A DNA stretch of 64,000 nucleotides from Desulfobacterales bacterium (GCA_028704555.1 JAQWFD010000011.1:1-64000); one strand, 5' to 3'. Shown: positions 35,574-45,078, numbered from the stretch's first letter. Numbers and translations are program-made. The notes: generated by a model not told the origin, from the sequence alone.

Positions 35574-36790
35574 GCTTCAACCGGCACAAGTGCCTCGGCA
35601 CTTTCTTCCAGTTCCTTGGGTTCGATTCCGGATGCTTCCAGCATGTCGCGCAGTTTCAGACCTATCTCGTCGTACTTGAGCGAGCAGGAGTTGGGATGGG
35701 TAATGCGGATCGTCACCCGCTTTGCCGGCTTGTCCGCGTCCACCACAATCGAAGCCGCAAGCTCCACCTGGGTGACGTTGTACATATTCAGCGGCATGGA
35801 TTTTCGGACCTGGTCGAGCAAATCATAGACGGCATCAGGATTTTCGGACGCATCGGCTTCCAGCGTAATGCGGTCGCCTTTTTTCATCCGCGAAGAAAGC
35901 CGAAGTTTCTTCACGGTCACGTTTTCGATACCGCTGCCAACCGCAGGGAGGAAATTAAAACTCTTCTGAAGCAGCGGAGCCAGATCGTAGATGCGCGCAT
36001 CCTTTGGATCAGGCGGCAGTTCTTCGAGTTTGAGAATCGCCGTTGTGAACATCCCCTGCAGGGGCTCAATGGCCTTATGGGAACCGCGAAAGTTCAGATC
36101 GAGCGAGCCCTCCGTTTTCGAGTAAACATAAATAACCTCAAAGGCGGGATTATGCGGCCGCCGGTCAAACTCGCCATTCACCCATTCGATGCTTTGCTGT
36201 GAATAGTCTTCAGGATAAGCAAAAAAATAATCCAGATCGCCCCTGCAAAAAGGCTCCACCACGCAGTTTTTGCCCCGGCCCTCGGTGTGATGAAAGTAGT
36301 TGCGGACTAGTTCTGCAAGCTGATGAATGCTGGCCTCGTCCACCGCTGCTGTCTGATGCGACAAATTTTTACGCTTACGCCAGTATGGCAGCGTATCCGC
36401 ATGGTAGAAACGGGTCGCCCCTCTCCAGAAAGTATTGTAATCCAGGAAGGTGTTCATCGCCCGTTCATAATGATTGGGCAAAGCCGACAGCATTTCAACA
36501 AAAGAGGTAAGTGCGTCCGGGGTTTCCCGCAACTGCCAGCTCGCCTCGTCAATAATGGCCCGAAATCCCTTTTCGCAGCTCATGTCGAAAATGTCCCGAA
36601 ACTCCGCATCCATCCCATTGCGCAGGTCATCAGGCAGAATCAGCCAGGCGGCAAACAGCTCATCCGGCTTGGTTTCCTTCATGGTGGAAAAGTCCATATC
36701 CACAAACAATCCCCGCCCCTGGAAGTAGCGGGCAAGCAGGGCATTCGGTATCTGACGGAAAAAGTCTTTGGAAAAATAGTGCCGCGCCAT
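35570..36790 (-). CDS. Hypothetical protein linked to the restriction-modification locus
   Basis: 406 residues, soluble, no membrane segment, no recognised family. The N-terminus begins MARHYFSKDFFRQIPNALLA; the C-terminal third is rich in beta-type residues (SMPLNMYNVTQVELAASIVV). A strong AAGGAGGG precedes the ATG. It heads the block with the 262-residue gene (4-bp overlap) and follows DUF932, Res and Mod on the same strand after a 215-bp gap. The co-oriented order suggests a job connected with the restriction system or element control, but nothing in the sequence proves it. Confidence 0.65.
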   Translation of the reverse strand: MARHYFSKDFFRQIPNALLARYFQGRGLFVDMDFSTMKETKPDELFAAWLILPDDLRNGMDAEFRDIFDMSCEKGFRAIIDEASWQLRETPDALTSFVEMLSALPNHYERAMNTFLDYNTFWRGATRFYHADTLPYWRKRKNLSHQTAAVDEASIHQLAELVRNYFHHTEGRGKNCVVEPFCRGDLDYFFAYPEDYSQQSIEWVNGEFDRRPHNPAFEVIYVYSKTEGSLDLNFRGSHKAIEPLQGMFTTAILKLEELPPDPKDARIYDLAPLLQKSFNFLPAVGSGIENVTVKKLRLSSRMKKGDRITLEADASENPDAVYDLLDQVRKSMPLNMYNVTQVELAASIVVDADKPAKRVTIRITHPNSCSLKYDEIGLKLRDMLEASGIEPKELEESAEALVPVEA

Positions 36791-37005
36791 GTTTTCCCTC
36801 CTTATGCAACAAAATCAAACCATCAGGATCGATCCTTTTGGTTCCAGCCGTTCAGGCAAAGCCCACTTTGGCATAATCCATTAACCCTGCACTGCACCAT
36901 ACCGTTTGAGCCAGTCCGCCTGCTAAAAAAATCCGGCGTCACCTTGTCAACTTCGTTCCAGAAAGGTTGATTATGATTATAGTCTTTCCTGTCTCAAGTA
37001 TTTAT

Positions 37006-38007
37006 TCACTGCACCAGCGGCGTGAGCAAATCATGAATGCCTTCCCGCCAGGCAAGCTGTTCCTGCACATCCCTTCTTTCCTTGGCCAGCCAGGCCAGCG
37101 ACTGGCTCACATCATAAAGATTACGGCATTCCGACGGCGCTCCAGGCACTCTTTTCGCCATACAAACTGGGATAGTGGCCGGGGTATTATCCTTGTAAGG
37201 TCCGACAATTTCCGCATCATGCCCGGTACGGGAAATATGATACACCCGAGCCGCCGCCTTGAAACCCCAGCCCTTTTTCAGCTCTTTGTTGACCCAGGGG
37301 ACAAGGCCATTCGGGGTGATTGGTTTCTTGCGCCATTGCTCAAAATTTTGCTGCTCTTTTTCCGATTCCTGAATACCCGAAGTCAACACCGCCTGCACGT
37401 CATCAAGGCCCAAATCCCCTACATGCCGCCGCCGCACATCGGAACGGGTGACGCCGATAACCATGCCATTGCTGCAAACAAAGCGGAACCAGCCCATCAA
37501 TGCCCGGAACCGGGTGCTGCCGTCCACAGAATTAAAACACTCCAGGCGCATCGAAAGCGGATGGTTGTCACCTGGATCGAAAGAAAACTTCTCCGGCAAA
37601 TAAAGACTCAGGGCCATCCGCTCACCGTATTCGGTGATGTTCAGTTCTGCCTTTACTTCCTCGGGAGCAATCTTCGCTTCATCAAGAGCCTTTTCCGCCA
37701 CGTCAAGCACGGCCAGATGCGGCACCAGGGCGTATCCCTTGGAGACCACGCCGACAGGGATGAAGCTGTGGTCATCCCCGAACGGTCTGCGGACAATCGT
37801 ATCGAGCCGCTCATTTATCCGGGAACGTTCATTGCCCGGCTGGGTAAGGGCAAAGGCCCGCCGTTCAAATTCCGGCACAAAGGAACGGATCTGCTGCAAG
37901 TTGCCCTTATGAAAACTCACCGACGAATTAAACCATTTCGGCTGGCCGTCTTCGGTCATCGCACCCGTCGGCCCCCGCCTCTGTTGGATAAATTGCGCTT
38001 GCATCAT
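37006..38007 (-). CDS. DUF932-like protein
   Basis: 333 residues. The features of DUF932 are visible: a central YALVPHLAVLDVAEKALDEA, GERMALSLYLP, then RALMGWFRFVCSNGMVIG, which is the family hallmark ('...N..tG..al......v.CsNG...'). DUF932 proteins are common on plasmids and phages, often near anti-restriction or recombination genes; the activity is unknown. It lies 24 bases downstream of the restriction subunit and is probably in the same transcript. Confidence 0.78.
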   Translation of the reverse strand: MMQAQFIQQRRGPTGAMTEDGQPKWFNSSVSFHKGNLQQIRSFVPEFERRAFALTQPGNERSRINERLDTIVRRPFGDDHSFIPVGVVSKGYALVPHLAVLDVAEKALDEAKIAPEEVKAELNITEYGERMALSLYLPEKFSFDPGDNHPLSMRLECFNSVDGSTRFRALMGWFRFVCSNGMVIGVTRSDVRRRHVGDLGLDDVQAVLTSGIQESEKEQQNFEQWRKKPITPNGLVPWVNKELKKGWGFKAAARVYHISRTGHDAEIVGPYKDNTPATIPVCMAKRVPGAPSECRNLYDVSQSLAWLAKERRDVQEQLAWREGIHDLLTPLVQ

Positions 38008-38031
38008 GTGCCCTCCAAGGTTTAAGAAGAA

Positions 38032-40629
38032 TCAAGCCCCTAACTCAACCATTAAGCTCGAAATCCATCCCGTGTATTTCCGGTCCCTTATCCGGTCGAA
38101 AAATCCCGTATAATCCTCTGGAGAAAGAAAGTAGAAGTGATACCTCCACGGTTCGCCCGACTCTTTCAAAGCAACATTCAACCGCTCGAAGTGGGCCTTG
38201 CCATCACGAAACTTGGCCTTGTTTCGGTTGGAATCGTCGCCGTCCTGTTTGATCTCCACAACCAGCACATCATCGGATTCCTTGACGCGAATAAAAAAGT
38301 CTGGATTGAAGAATTCATTGACCGGGTGGCTTTTGCCGGTCCTGGCAGGCTTATAAGAGTAGGGGAAGGAGTAGCACCCCCGATCCGGCGGTTTGATGAA
38401 TGCCTCGATAAACTCGCTGTTCACGAACAACAGGTCGCAGAACTGCCGCTCTGGCTTATGGCTGGCATACAGCGCGTTAATGGGAGTCTTGAATTTGGTA
38501 ACATCGACTGTATGTAAGCACCGGACGATCTCGAGGATGTTAACAGGTGTGTCATCTCCCAATTCCTTGGCTGCCTTCACCCACTTGCAGTACTGATCCC
38601 AGAGATGTGTTTCTTCCTTGTCGAACGGGTTGGCGTCTCCGTCCACATAGTAGATCGCGCCGCTCTCCCTGACCTTGCTTTCCGAGAAAGATTGATGCAT
38701 GGCCTCGCGGTAATCGACGCGAACGAGCTCCTTCGCCTTTTGAGCCATGCGCGGATGTTCCTTGTCAACGTCACGAAACAAGGGACCAAAGGCTTGCTGT
38801 ACCAGGGTGAGGTTTTCCCGGCTTAAAAAGGTGTCATCGTAACCGCCTGCCTGGAGCGCCTCCTTGATCAGCTTTCTGATCCGGCTGATCGACCATTGTT
38901 CTCCGATGTACTTGTCCTTGGCTGAGATAAAATCATGCAGCATACTTGCCGCGTAGTCGATTTCAACAATATCGTTATGCAGCACATCCATTGATAGCAT
39001 GCCGCTTTCGGAAAAGGTGACATATTCGGTGCTCTTGCGGCTCTGGGGCTTGAGAACCAGTTTGATTGCAACAGCCTTCTGCCGCTTGGTTTCCACCGTC
39101 TGTTCGGTCAGCTCATAGCTCAGGTTGTGGAGTGGAAAAACGAACGCCTCCCTTCTATTGTCAAACCCCCAGGACAAGGTATTGTCCACCTCAAGCACAT
39201 CTTTGAGCAGGTTGGCGATTTCATCGGTCCATGCCTCGTGGTTTGTCACCTTCACCAGCGGTTGCGTCTCCAGAGACGAGGGTACGCGCAGACCGCGCCC
39301 GAGAACCTGGGCAATGAGAAGCTTGGAGCCGAAGGCCCGTGAATCATGGGGCACAATCTGAAAAACATTTTTTACATCCCACCCCTCGGTCAGCATGCTG
39401 ACAGAAACGATCCACTCCACCGGGCTGACCGGATCGTCCACGTTTTTTAACGTCGCCAGATTTTCCTTGCGCCTTTTTTCGGGAGAGTCCTTGCTGTCTC
39501 GCGGACGGTAGGCCGCTTCCACTCGCGCCTTGGACGCCTTGGCCGAAGGAATGCCGGAAGTAACCCAGATTGCCTTCTTCTCCGCCTCGGCGCGGGTAAC
39601 ACCCTCCTTCTTTACCAGATAATCCACCAGCAGCTTCCACTGCTCCACGCATTCGGCAATATCCCTGGTGATGACGATGGAAATGGGGCGAAGTTTGGCG
39701 CCATACTCCTGCCTGTTTTTTTCATGAACAGCGTATATCTTGTCCCAGCTCTGTTTTTTATGGGTTTCTGTCAGCACATAATCAGGCTTTTTGATGACCT
39801 TCGCCTCAATGGCCTGCTTCAACCCGAACCGATAGATTACGTCCGGGAAATAGTCGTTTCCGATGTAAGGCGTGCCTGTGACATTGATCACATAGCGGAA
39901 ACCGTACTCAGGGCTGACCAGGAACTGCAGCCACTTTTTCATGGACGATTCGTCACTGTCGTCGGGGCTGAACAAATGGTGCGCCTCATCGTTCAACACC
40001 AATGTCCGCGCCCCGTGCCCCTTGAAGCTGTCGGCAATGGAAGAACCGGCATTGCTATAGACCGCATGGATATTTTCAATGCAGATATCACCCGACTGGA
40101 TCGTTTCATTCCCCCGCTTGATCCCGGGTATGGCCACGACAGCGCCCAGCTCCTTCATGATCGCCGTCAGATTCTGATTGCCGGCGAGCGTGTTAAACTT
40201 TTCCAGCAGACCTTCTTCAATGGTCAGGGACGGGCAGAGCACCAGCACCCGGTCCACCAGCCCTTCAGCCAGGGCAATGGCGGCAAGGCCATACATCAAA
40301 AAACTTTTCCCACCACCGGTGGCAATATCAATACTGGCCGCTTTCCGATCACGCAGGGGCATTTTTCCCAGCAAAGCGTCAATAGAGGCATGGCGCTGAG
40401 CCAGCACCGGTCTGCTGTTCCAGTTTTCCCGTGCCAGCCGCTCCAGATCCGGATACTTTGCAGAAACAAAAAACCGGAGGATTTCGCGGAGGGCGCTGCG
40501 CTGATATGCATAATCTTCCGTGGCAAGCAGGTTCAGGAAAGCATCGTACTTATGCACCACCTCCTCGGGGGCGGTAGTGGCATCATCCAGTTTCAGGATC
40601 TGATCACTGATGCGGTACGTAACACTCAT
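38032..40629 (-). CDS. Type III-like restriction subunit (Res): DEAD/DEAH helicase with a nuclease tail
   Basis: 865 residues. SF2 helicase motifs: Walker A ATGGGKSF (K108), DEAH at 214-217 (LNDEAHHLF), motif III VTGTP, and motif VI QVLGRGLRVP. A PD-(D/E)xK nuclease lies near the C-terminus: NPDFFIRV (D777), then VVEIKQDG (E792, K794). This is the translocating, cutting subunit; it needs Mod for sequence recognition. The start codon overlaps the Mod stop by 4 bp (ATGA). All motifs are intact. Confidence 0.9.
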   Translation of the reverse strand: MSVTYRISDQILKLDDATTAPEEVVHKYDAFLNLLATEDYAYQRSALREILRFFVSAKYPDLERLARENWNSRPVLAQRHASIDALLGKMPLRDRKAASIDIATGGGKSFLMYGLAAIALAEGLVDRVLVLCPSLTIEEGLLEKFNTLAGNQNLTAIMKELGAVVAIPGIKRGNETIQSGDICIENIHAVYSNAGSSIADSFKGHGARTLVLNDEAHHLFSPDDSDESSMKKWLQFLVSPEYGFRYVINVTGTPYIGNDYFPDVIYRFGLKQAIEAKVIKKPDYVLTETHKKQSWDKIYAVHEKNRQEYGAKLRPISIVITRDIAECVEQWKLLVDYLVKKEGVTRAEAEKKAIWVTSGIPSAKASKARVEAAYRPRDSKDSPEKRRKENLATLKNVDDPVSPVEWIVSVSMLTEGWDVKNVFQIVPHDSRAFGSKLLIAQVLGRGLRVPSSLETQPLVKVTNHEAWTDEIANLLKDVLEVDNTLSWGFDNRREAFVFPLHNLSYELTEQTVETKRQKAVAIKLVLKPQSRKSTEYVTFSESGMLSMDVLHNDIVEIDYAASMLHDFISAKDKYIGEQWSISRIRKLIKEALQAGGYDDTFLSRENLTLVQQAFGPLFRDVDKEHPRMAQKAKELVRVDYREAMHQSFSESKVRESGAIYYVDGDANPFDKEETHLWDQYCKWVKAAKELGDDTPVNILEIVRCLHTVDVTKFKTPINALYASHKPERQFCDLLFVNSEFIEAFIKPPDRGCYSFPYSYKPARTGKSHPVNEFFNPDFFIRVKESDDVLVVEIKQDGDDSNRNKAKFRDGKAHFERLNVALKESGEPWRYHFYFLSPEDYTGFFDRIRDRKYTGWISSLMVELGA

Positions 40630-42992
40630 TGAAAATCCCCCTTGTCAAAAACCAGCGTCTTTTCATTCCCGTAACGATCACAGAGGATGAGCATCATTTT
40701 CTCTCCTTTCAGCGCCTTCTCCGGAATACGGATCTCCAGTGCCTTGGCTTTTTCCAGCCCCCCCGCCTCTTTCAACAGTTCCTCGCCCCAGAAAACCTGA
40801 TCAAGGCGGAAGACATCACCGTCATAATTGCAGTCAACCATGGCCATGGAGAAGGTCTCGAAATTAGCAAAATCCTCCGGATCGGTGGTCAAGGTCCTGG
40901 AACGAAATTCGCTCAACTCCACCACAAGTTCAGGAAACATCCCCCCGTCCCGGCTCCCCTTCCGTGACTTGTGTTGCACCAGCGGCTGGGAGATAAAGTC
41001 AAAACCTATGGCGTCGATCACCTCGTTCACGTCCGCCTCTCGCATCGGCTGCTTGAGAGCACCCGGCTCGTGCTGCTGGATCAGCCGCATGATGACGGAG
41101 ATCGGCACCTTGAGAAAGACATAGGTCGCACCGCCAAGCTCGATCTCATCCTCGGCAAAATCCATGGCAACCGTCGGCGCAATAACATAAAACCGTTCCC
41201 CCTTCCTGCCGCGCAGAATCTGCTGCAGGTTTTCCGCATAGCCGTAATCAAGGGTCAAGGCGGGATGATCCGGGTAGTTCCAGACAAGGGCCGAGTGGGT
41301 GCCGATGTAGCCGTCCAGCTGCATGCCATAGCGGCTGTGGATATCTTCACGGGCACCAAAGAGTTTGAGGACAAAGGGGCGGTATTCCTGCCAGGACATA
41401 TTCCGCAAGGCCTCCATATCGTAAAGGCCGACACGGTAAAGGGCGAATTCTTTAGGCGGCAGGGGTTTGGCCTTTTCAGCCTTCTCTTTCGGCGCGATCA
41501 GGGAAATTCGGAACTCCTGCCCATCAACTATGACGGACTTTTCACCGGGGCCGCTGTCCGGGTCAGCCTCTTCCAGCCGAGCGGGTGGGATGTGAAGCTT
41601 TTTTTCCGGGCAGGCAATGGAAAGGGGAGCGCCATTCTTGAACAGATTGTGTTTTGCGATCAGTGCGGCAAGGTCAGCCAGCAGCTCAAGCGTAACCTCG
41701 CATTCGCCTTTTTTGGCTTTTTCGGTAATGAGGAGGAGGCCGGGGTGGTTTTTTAGGTGGTCGTTCCAGTCTTCCACTCGCTCATGACATAAACGCTTAT
41801 CTGTTTTTGGAGAACCAACAGTATTTGTGAGGTAAAAAAGCCGTTTCTCTATGATGTAAATCGACAATTTCCCGCAATCCATTGCAATCCAGCGCCTTCC
41901 AAGTTTTTCTGCAACGATCGGTGTAGTTCCACTGCCAGCAAAGCAGTCTAAAACGATGTCATTTTTCTGAGATGAAGCTGATATTATTCTTTCTAAAAGC
42001 CGCTCTGGTTTTATGGTTGGATAATCAAACATAGAACGTGTTGATGCCATTGGATTGTCAATATTAAGTTCTATCCATATGTCCTCAATTTGTTTCCCTT
42101 TAGACTCGTGTAAATACTGTTTATAGGAAGGGTAGGCGCCTTTTTTTATAGGCTCTATAAACTTATTTTCTTCACGCAGTCGAGCCTCTGTTTCTGCTGA
42201 ATATGTTTTTAATGAGGTTTTACGATAAAAACCATAATCGTCCTTATACTTAAATCTTGCCTTGTATTCTGTTGAATACTCTTCATATTGATGTTTGAAA
42301 AAGTAGTTCTCGCCCTTGGTGTAAAAAAATATGCTGTCGTGATTTATCGGATATTTTGCGGCCCGAGCTTTGCTGCTCCCTGCAAAAGGCGTTCTCTTCC
42401 ATACAATTTCGTTTTGGAAATATACTTCACCGAAAACTTCGTCCAATACCGCTTTTAGGTAATGCCCCTTCTTCTGATCCAAATGGACATAAATTGCCCC
42501 ATCATCAGCCAACAATTCACGAAGCAAGACCAACCGTTTTCGCAAAAACTCAATAAACTGCGCCCCTATAACCTTGTCCCGATACGCCTTCTCCTTGTCC
42601 TTCATGAAATCCTGTTTTGTGGCAAAGGGGGGGTCGATGTAGATGAGTTTGATCTTGCCTCGGGTGCCGAAGCGGTTCTGCCCCTGCTGGTCGGCCAACA
42701 GTTCGCGCAGTGCCAAGAGGTTATCGCCCCAGACCAGCAGATTGCGCCATCCGTCGTCATGAGGCCGGTTCTCGGCAAAACGGCGCACCAGCTGCCACGG
42801 CGCGGCCGGCGTCTCCGCCAGCACCTGCTCCCGCTTCATCTTACCGGCATACTCCAGCCGGTATTCCTTGCCGATCTCCACGTGCTGCGATTCACCGGGA
42901 AACAGCTTTGCCCGCCACTGTGCGGGTATCTGCTCTCCGGCCTGCAGCAGGCGGATCAATTCGTTACGCTCTTGTTCGGTCAGTTCAGACAT
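40626..42992 (-). CDS. Type III-like DNA (adenine) methyltransferase (Mod)
   Basis: 788 residues. Catalytic motif IV is DPPF (120-123, KLIYIDPPFATKQDF); the SAM-binding motif I is FAGSG at about 346-350 (VLDCFAGSGTTPIVAEKLG), so motif IV precedes I, the beta class typical of type III Mod. The region between (about 150-330) should contain the target-recognition part. It is longer than most Mod proteins (about 650), with an extra ~350-residue C-terminal extension. It supplies host protection and target recognition for Res. The start follows a GGAAAG leader. Confidence 0.88.
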   Translation of the reverse strand: MSELTEQERNELIRLLQAGEQIPAQWRAKLFPGESQHVEIGKEYRLEYAGKMKREQVLAETPAAPWQLVRRFAENRPHDDGWRNLLVWGDNLLALRELLADQQGQNRFGTRGKIKLIYIDPPFATKQDFMKDKEKAYRDKVIGAQFIEFLRKRLVLLRELLADDGAIYVHLDQKKGHYLKAVLDEVFGEVYFQNEIVWKRTPFAGSSKARAAKYPINHDSIFFYTKGENYFFKHQYEEYSTEYKARFKYKDDYGFYRKTSLKTYSAETEARLREENKFIEPIKKGAYPSYKQYLHESKGKQIEDIWIELNIDNPMASTRSMFDYPTIKPERLLERIISASSQKNDIVLDCFAGSGTTPIVAEKLGRRWIAMDCGKLSIYIIEKRLFYLTNTVGSPKTDKRLCHERVEDWNDHLKNHPGLLLITEKAKKGECEVTLELLADLAALIAKHNLFKNGAPLSIACPEKKLHIPPARLEEADPDSGPGEKSVIVDGQEFRISLIAPKEKAEKAKPLPPKEFALYRVGLYDMEALRNMSWQEYRPFVLKLFGAREDIHSRYGMQLDGYIGTHSALVWNYPDHPALTLDYGYAENLQQILRGRKGERFYVIAPTVAMDFAEDEIELGGATYVFLKVPISVIMRLIQQHEPGALKQPMREADVNEVIDAIGFDFISQPLVQHKSRKGSRDGGMFPELVVELSEFRSRTLTTDPEDFANFETFSMAMVDCNYDGDVFRLDQVFWGEELLKEAGGLEKAKALEIRIPEKALKGEKMMLILCDRYGNEKTLVFDKGDFQ

Positions 42993-43004
42993 GTCTTTCC
43001 TTAA

Positions 43005-43518
43005 TACTTTTACGAGATGTGGCTGAAGGGCACTTCAAAAGAAGAATGGCCTGAGATTAAAAATATTCTGGCATGCGTAAGGATTGCCGGTCCATCTTTT
43101 CCCAAAATGACTTAGCGCCCTGCGGCCGGACTGAGGAGCGCTATCGATAGAGGGCACTTCGTTTGAGGTAAAGGACAAGAAGCAAAAAAGTTTTATCTTA
43201 TAACATCCTCAAGGCAGCAAAGCTTCCGCCCTCAATCGCAACAACCCTCAGCCTATAACCTACTGAAAAATCAATCAAAAAACTGAAATCACTATACTAT
43301 TTAGTTATCCGATAATCTTGATAGTTTTCGATACACGAGAACTGATACCACATAACCCCCTATCATCGCAAAAGATTTTCTTAACCGATTGCTCCGTCAA
43401 GGGCGGCGATGCACACAGTCCCCATCTTTTCATAACGTCTTTTTCAGCTATCCTGGCAGCAGAGATATCAGTTCTCAAAAGGCCACTAAACAGAGCCGTT
43501 CCTCAGGAGACATTCAGA
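43005..43518. other. Intergenic gap between the methyltransferase and the integrase
   Basis: About 510 bp with no supported gene. It should hold the promoter for the Mod-Res operon. I see no clear -35/-10 pair or known repeat. Confidence 0.5.
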
Positions 43519-44748
43519 TCACCCAGCCGCCGACCTTATTTGTATGATCTTGGCCCCGGACTTAATCCCTTCCAGGTAGTCGGCCCAGGCCTGCATCATC
43601 TTTTTACGCTCCGGCATGAACTCTGCGTAGTTATACGCCGCCCGCACACTGTTTCTTTCAGCATGGGCGAGCTGCCGCTCGATTGCGTCCCGGTTCCAAC
43701 CCTGTTCATTCAATAACGTGCTGGCCATGCTCCTGAATCCATGGCCGCTCATCTCATCCTTGGCAAATCCCATACGCCGCAGAGCGGATAATATGGCGTT
43801 GCTGCTCATCGGCCTGGAATCGGTCCGGGGGCTTGGAAAGACATACCGGCCATGGCCGGTCAAGGGGTGAATCTCCCGCAGGACATCCAGCACTTGCCTT
43901 GATAACGGGACAATGTGCATAACGCCCGCCTTCATCTTCTCCGCCGGAATCCTCCATTCTGCCTCATCAAGATTGAACTCTGACCACTCGGCATGCCGCA
44001 GTTCACCCGGTCGAACAAAAAACAATGGCGCCAATTGCAGTGCGCATCGGATAACGATACTGCCCCGGTAATCGTCAATGGAGCGCAGCAGGCCGGCAAT
44101 TTCCTTCGGATCGGTCATGGTGGCCATGTGTTTACCAGAGGCCGGGGGGATAGCGCCACGAAGGTCGCCGGATGGATCACGCTCAGCCCTGCCGGTGGCT
44201 ACGGCATAACGGAAGACCTGCCCGCAGATTTGTTGGGTCCGGTGCGCCGTCTCAAGGGTGCCCTTGGCCTCAATTCTCCGAAGTACCGTCAGCAGATCCA
44301 GTGCCGTGATGGACTTGATCGGTCTGTCTCCCAACCAGGGAAAGACATAGAGTTCGAACCGCCGGATAATTTTGTTGCTGTGACTGGCAGCCCAGGACGC
44401 CGAAAACTTAGCATGCCACTCCCGGGCGATGACCTCGAAGGTCTCAGTCTCTTGGGCGCCTGCCGCCTTCTGTGCTTTCTTGTTGTCGCTGGGGTCAACA
44501 CCATTGCAGATCATGGCGCTTGCCTGCTCACGCTTCTGTCTGGCATCGGCAAGCGATGTTTGGGGGTATGCGCCAATGGACAGGAGCTTCTCCGTACCCC
44601 CAAAACGATACTTGAGCCGCCAAAGCTTGCCGCCAGTCGGAGTGACCAGAAGAAAAAGCCCCCCGCCGTCAAAAAATTTCTGGGGTTTTCCTGCCGGCTT
44701 GATCGTTCTAACCTTGGTGTCGGAAAGTGGCGTAATCCTTTTAGGCAT
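43519..44748 (-). CDS. P4-type integrase (Arm-DNA-binding + tyrosine recombinase)
   Basis: 409 residues. The N-terminal DUF4102 arm-binding domain (ITPLSDTKVRTIKPAGKPQK, FFDGGGLFLLVTPTGGKLWR) is followed by core and catalytic domains. Active-site residues: R246 (VRPGELRHAEW), H336 and R339 (GHGFRSMAS), H362 (LAHAERN), Y372 (RAAYNYAEF). This is the P4/CP4-57 family that integrates at tRNA 3' ends, which fits the tRNA-Met 190 bp away. ATACCCCCAAA motifs between it and the tRNA are candidate arm sites. It appears intact. Confidence 0.95.
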   Translation of the reverse strand: MPKRITPLSDTKVRTIKPAGKPQKFFDGGGLFLLVTPTGGKLWRLKYRFGGTEKLLSIGAYPQTSLADARQKREQASAMICNGVDPSDNKKAQKAAGAQETETFEVIAREWHAKFSASWAASHSNKIIRRFELYVFPWLGDRPIKSITALDLLTVLRRIEAKGTLETAHRTQQICGQVFRYAVATGRAERDPSGDLRGAIPPASGKHMATMTDPKEIAGLLRSIDDYRGSIVIRCALQLAPLFFVRPGELRHAEWSEFNLDEAEWRIPAEKMKAGVMHIVPLSRQVLDVLREIHPLTGHGRYVFPSPRTDSRPMSSNAILSALRRMGFAKDEMSGHGFRSMASTLLNEQGWNRDAIERQLAHAERNSVRAAYNYAEFMPERKKMMQAWADYLEGIKSGAKIIQIRSAAG

Positions 44749-44773
44749 AGGGTTTCCCTCCTTTTTTGGTTTT

Positions 44774-44828
44774 TTTGGGGGTATCTCTGTTGGGGGAAGG
44801 GCCGAATACCCCTATACATACCCCCAAA
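44774..44828. promoter_or_regulatory. Candidate integrase arm-type sites, right end
   Basis: ATACCCCCAAA at 44818-44828 and its complement at 44774-44784, with a related TTGGGGGAA between. These match the motif at 17087 near the other end. Confidence 0.45.
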
Positions 44829-44882
44829 CCTTTAGGATTTTATCATATATTACTGGATTCTATTGGACAACAGAAAAACGAA

Positions 44883-44904
44883 AAGGCCTGATTTTTCAGG
44901 CCTT
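44883..44904 (-). terminator. Intrinsic terminator supplied by the element for tRNA-Met
   Basis: Minus strand: AAGGCCTGA, loop AAAA, TCAGGCCTT followed by TTCGTTTTTC. It lies about 35 bases past the tRNA 3' end and replaces the original terminator now at 16968-17001. Confidence 0.7.
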
Positions 44905-44938
44905 CATGGACAGTATCAGATGATACTGGATTGTGCGG

Positions 44939-44952
44939 TGGTGGCGATGCAG
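44939..44952. other. Attachment-site half (tRNA end of the element)
   Basis: TGGTGGCGATGCAG, the tRNA-Met 3' end; identical copy at 17011-17024. Confidence 0.75.
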
Positions 44953-45015
44953 GGATTTGAACCCCGGACGCTGCGGATATGAGCCGCATGCTCTGACCAA
45001 CTGAGCTACATCGCC
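44939..45015 (-). tRNA. tRNA-Met (anticodon CAT)
   Basis: 77-nt tRNA with encoded CCA: acceptor GGCGATG/CATCGCC, D arm AGCTCAGTTGGTCAGAGC, anticodon loop CTCATAT, T arm GGGTTCAAATCCC. It lacks the C1-A72 mismatch of initiators, so it is elongator Met; an Ile2 (lysidine-modified CAT) identity cannot be excluded. Its 3' end is the integration site of the 27.9-kb element. Confidence 0.93.
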
Positions 45016-45078
45016 ATGATGTAAATCATGTGTTTGTTATCCGACCCGATTCAAGAGCTTATTTTGTCAGACTCAAAC

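Larger units (their letters stand above)
17011..44952. mobile_element. ~27.9-kb integrative element in tRNA-Met(CAT)
   Basis: Bounded by a 14-bp direct repeat of the tRNA 3' end (TGGTGGCGATGCAG at 17011-17024 and 44939-44952). It has a P4-type integrase adjacent to the tRNA, an AlpA-like regulator, a primase/helicase-like gene, a Mod/Res restriction-modification pair, and an HTH/tyrosine-recombinase cassette with phage-derived DNA. Every recognised gene inside is on the minus strand. No conjugation or virion assembly module is seen, so it resembles a satellite or mobilisable island rather than an ICE or full prophage. Confidence 0.85.

Noticed and set aside
39724-40632. 302-codon plus-strand ORF opposite res
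   Set aside because: Shadow of the restriction subunit; no motif.
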